Assembly (NCBI GenBank): GCA_020226215.1
Contig: CM035236.1
Location: forward strand, 59,935,809 to 59,999,808
DNA length: 64,000 nucleotides
Source: Sindora glabra
Lineage: Eukaryota; Streptophyta; Magnoliopsida; Fabales; Fabaceae
Direction of reading: 5' to 3'
The position numbers and the translations under genes were made by a program. Positions 63,559 through 64,000 of the stretch are shown piece by piece; the first letter of the stretch is position 1, and each line of letters starts with the position of its first letter. Under the pieces are notes generated by a model. It ran no database searches. It was not told the DNA's origin and saw nothing but the letters and a program-made list of their open reading frames with translations.

Positions 63559-64000
63559 CTAGAATTGAGAAGGGAAATTTGGATATTATCAAATTCGTCT
63601 TCAGATGCTTTGCTGCTCGAAACTGGACATTTTTATAGGGTTTCTGATTGGGGATCAAAACATCATCGGAGTTGAGAACGAAATTGACGAGTGAAATTTA
63701 CGTGAGGTGGGATTGAAAATCGTAAAATCAGATCTGATTGGCATAATCTGTGATATTGAATTTGGAAAGTATTGATCGAAATCGAGCCTGATTTTCCAAA
63801 AAGACAAGAGTTTTCCTTTAAAAAAAAAACTCAGAATTGCCGTCTTTTTGTTCCTGTAGAAACTTAAAAGGCGTACTCACAACCTTCAATTGAGGAGCAT
63901 GTGACCATAGGGTCTAAACTACTGTTTGTAGAAAACTTTTCAAATAACGAGAACATCCTTATTTTATGGGTCTTAGCCAATATTATCACATTTTTTTCAA
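63559..64000 (-). promoter_or_regulatory. VAC14 5' flank with TATA box
   Basis: On the minus strand a TATA box, TATAAAA (63637-63631), lies about 75 bases before the ATG, so a short 5' untranslated leader of about 40-50 bases is expected. The rest of the stretch to the window edge shows no gene. Confidence 0.4.

Overview
The window is nuclear DNA of a flowering plant, most likely a eudicot. It is AT-rich, full of long terminal repeat (LTR) retrotransposon remains, plant-type L1 and RTE LINE fragments and (TA)n microsatellites, and its genes have short exons with GT-AG introns. Nothing is bacterial or viral in layout: there is no operon, CRISPR array or rRNA, and I found no convincing tRNA. 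The species cannot be named from the sequence alone.

Only two host genes can be supported. At the right end, on the minus strand, is a complete 20-exon VAC14 homologue (53494-63558, 709 residues), the HEAT-repeat scaffold of the complex that makes and turns over PI(3,5)P2. In the middle, also on the minus strand, is a 332-codon open frame (37143-38141) for a YqaJ/lambda-exonuclease-family nuclease with its catalytic residues visible. Its probable 5' leader intron contains a fold-back MITE and a truncated RTE LINE.

The rest is mainly transposon archaeology. 1-10.5 kb: a short decayed Ty3-like element (848-3935), then a minus-strand chromodomain-type Ty3/gypsy provirus reduced to recognisable zinc knuckle, protease, RT, RNase H, integrase and chromodomain fragments plus one LTR. 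10.5-17.6 kb: a roughly 2.9 kb LTR split by two later solo LTRs. 17.6-26 kb: AT-rich sequence with a probable plus-strand LTR split by another solo LTR. 27.5-34.7 kb: the C-terminal end of a LINE, then a Ty1/copia element with a perfect target-site duplication, a solo LTR inside it and a scrambled domain order. 45.2-51.8 kb: a second Ty1/copia element, full length but broken by stop codons, with a solo LTR nested in its integrase.

Four solo LTRs belong to one broad family of two subfamilies (10681 and 47826; 30394 and 21184). Target-site duplications and element ends were read by eye. No clearly new biological system is present. The items most worth a second look are the uncharacterised YqaJ-type nuclease gene, the domain-shuffled copia element, and the order of nested insertions.
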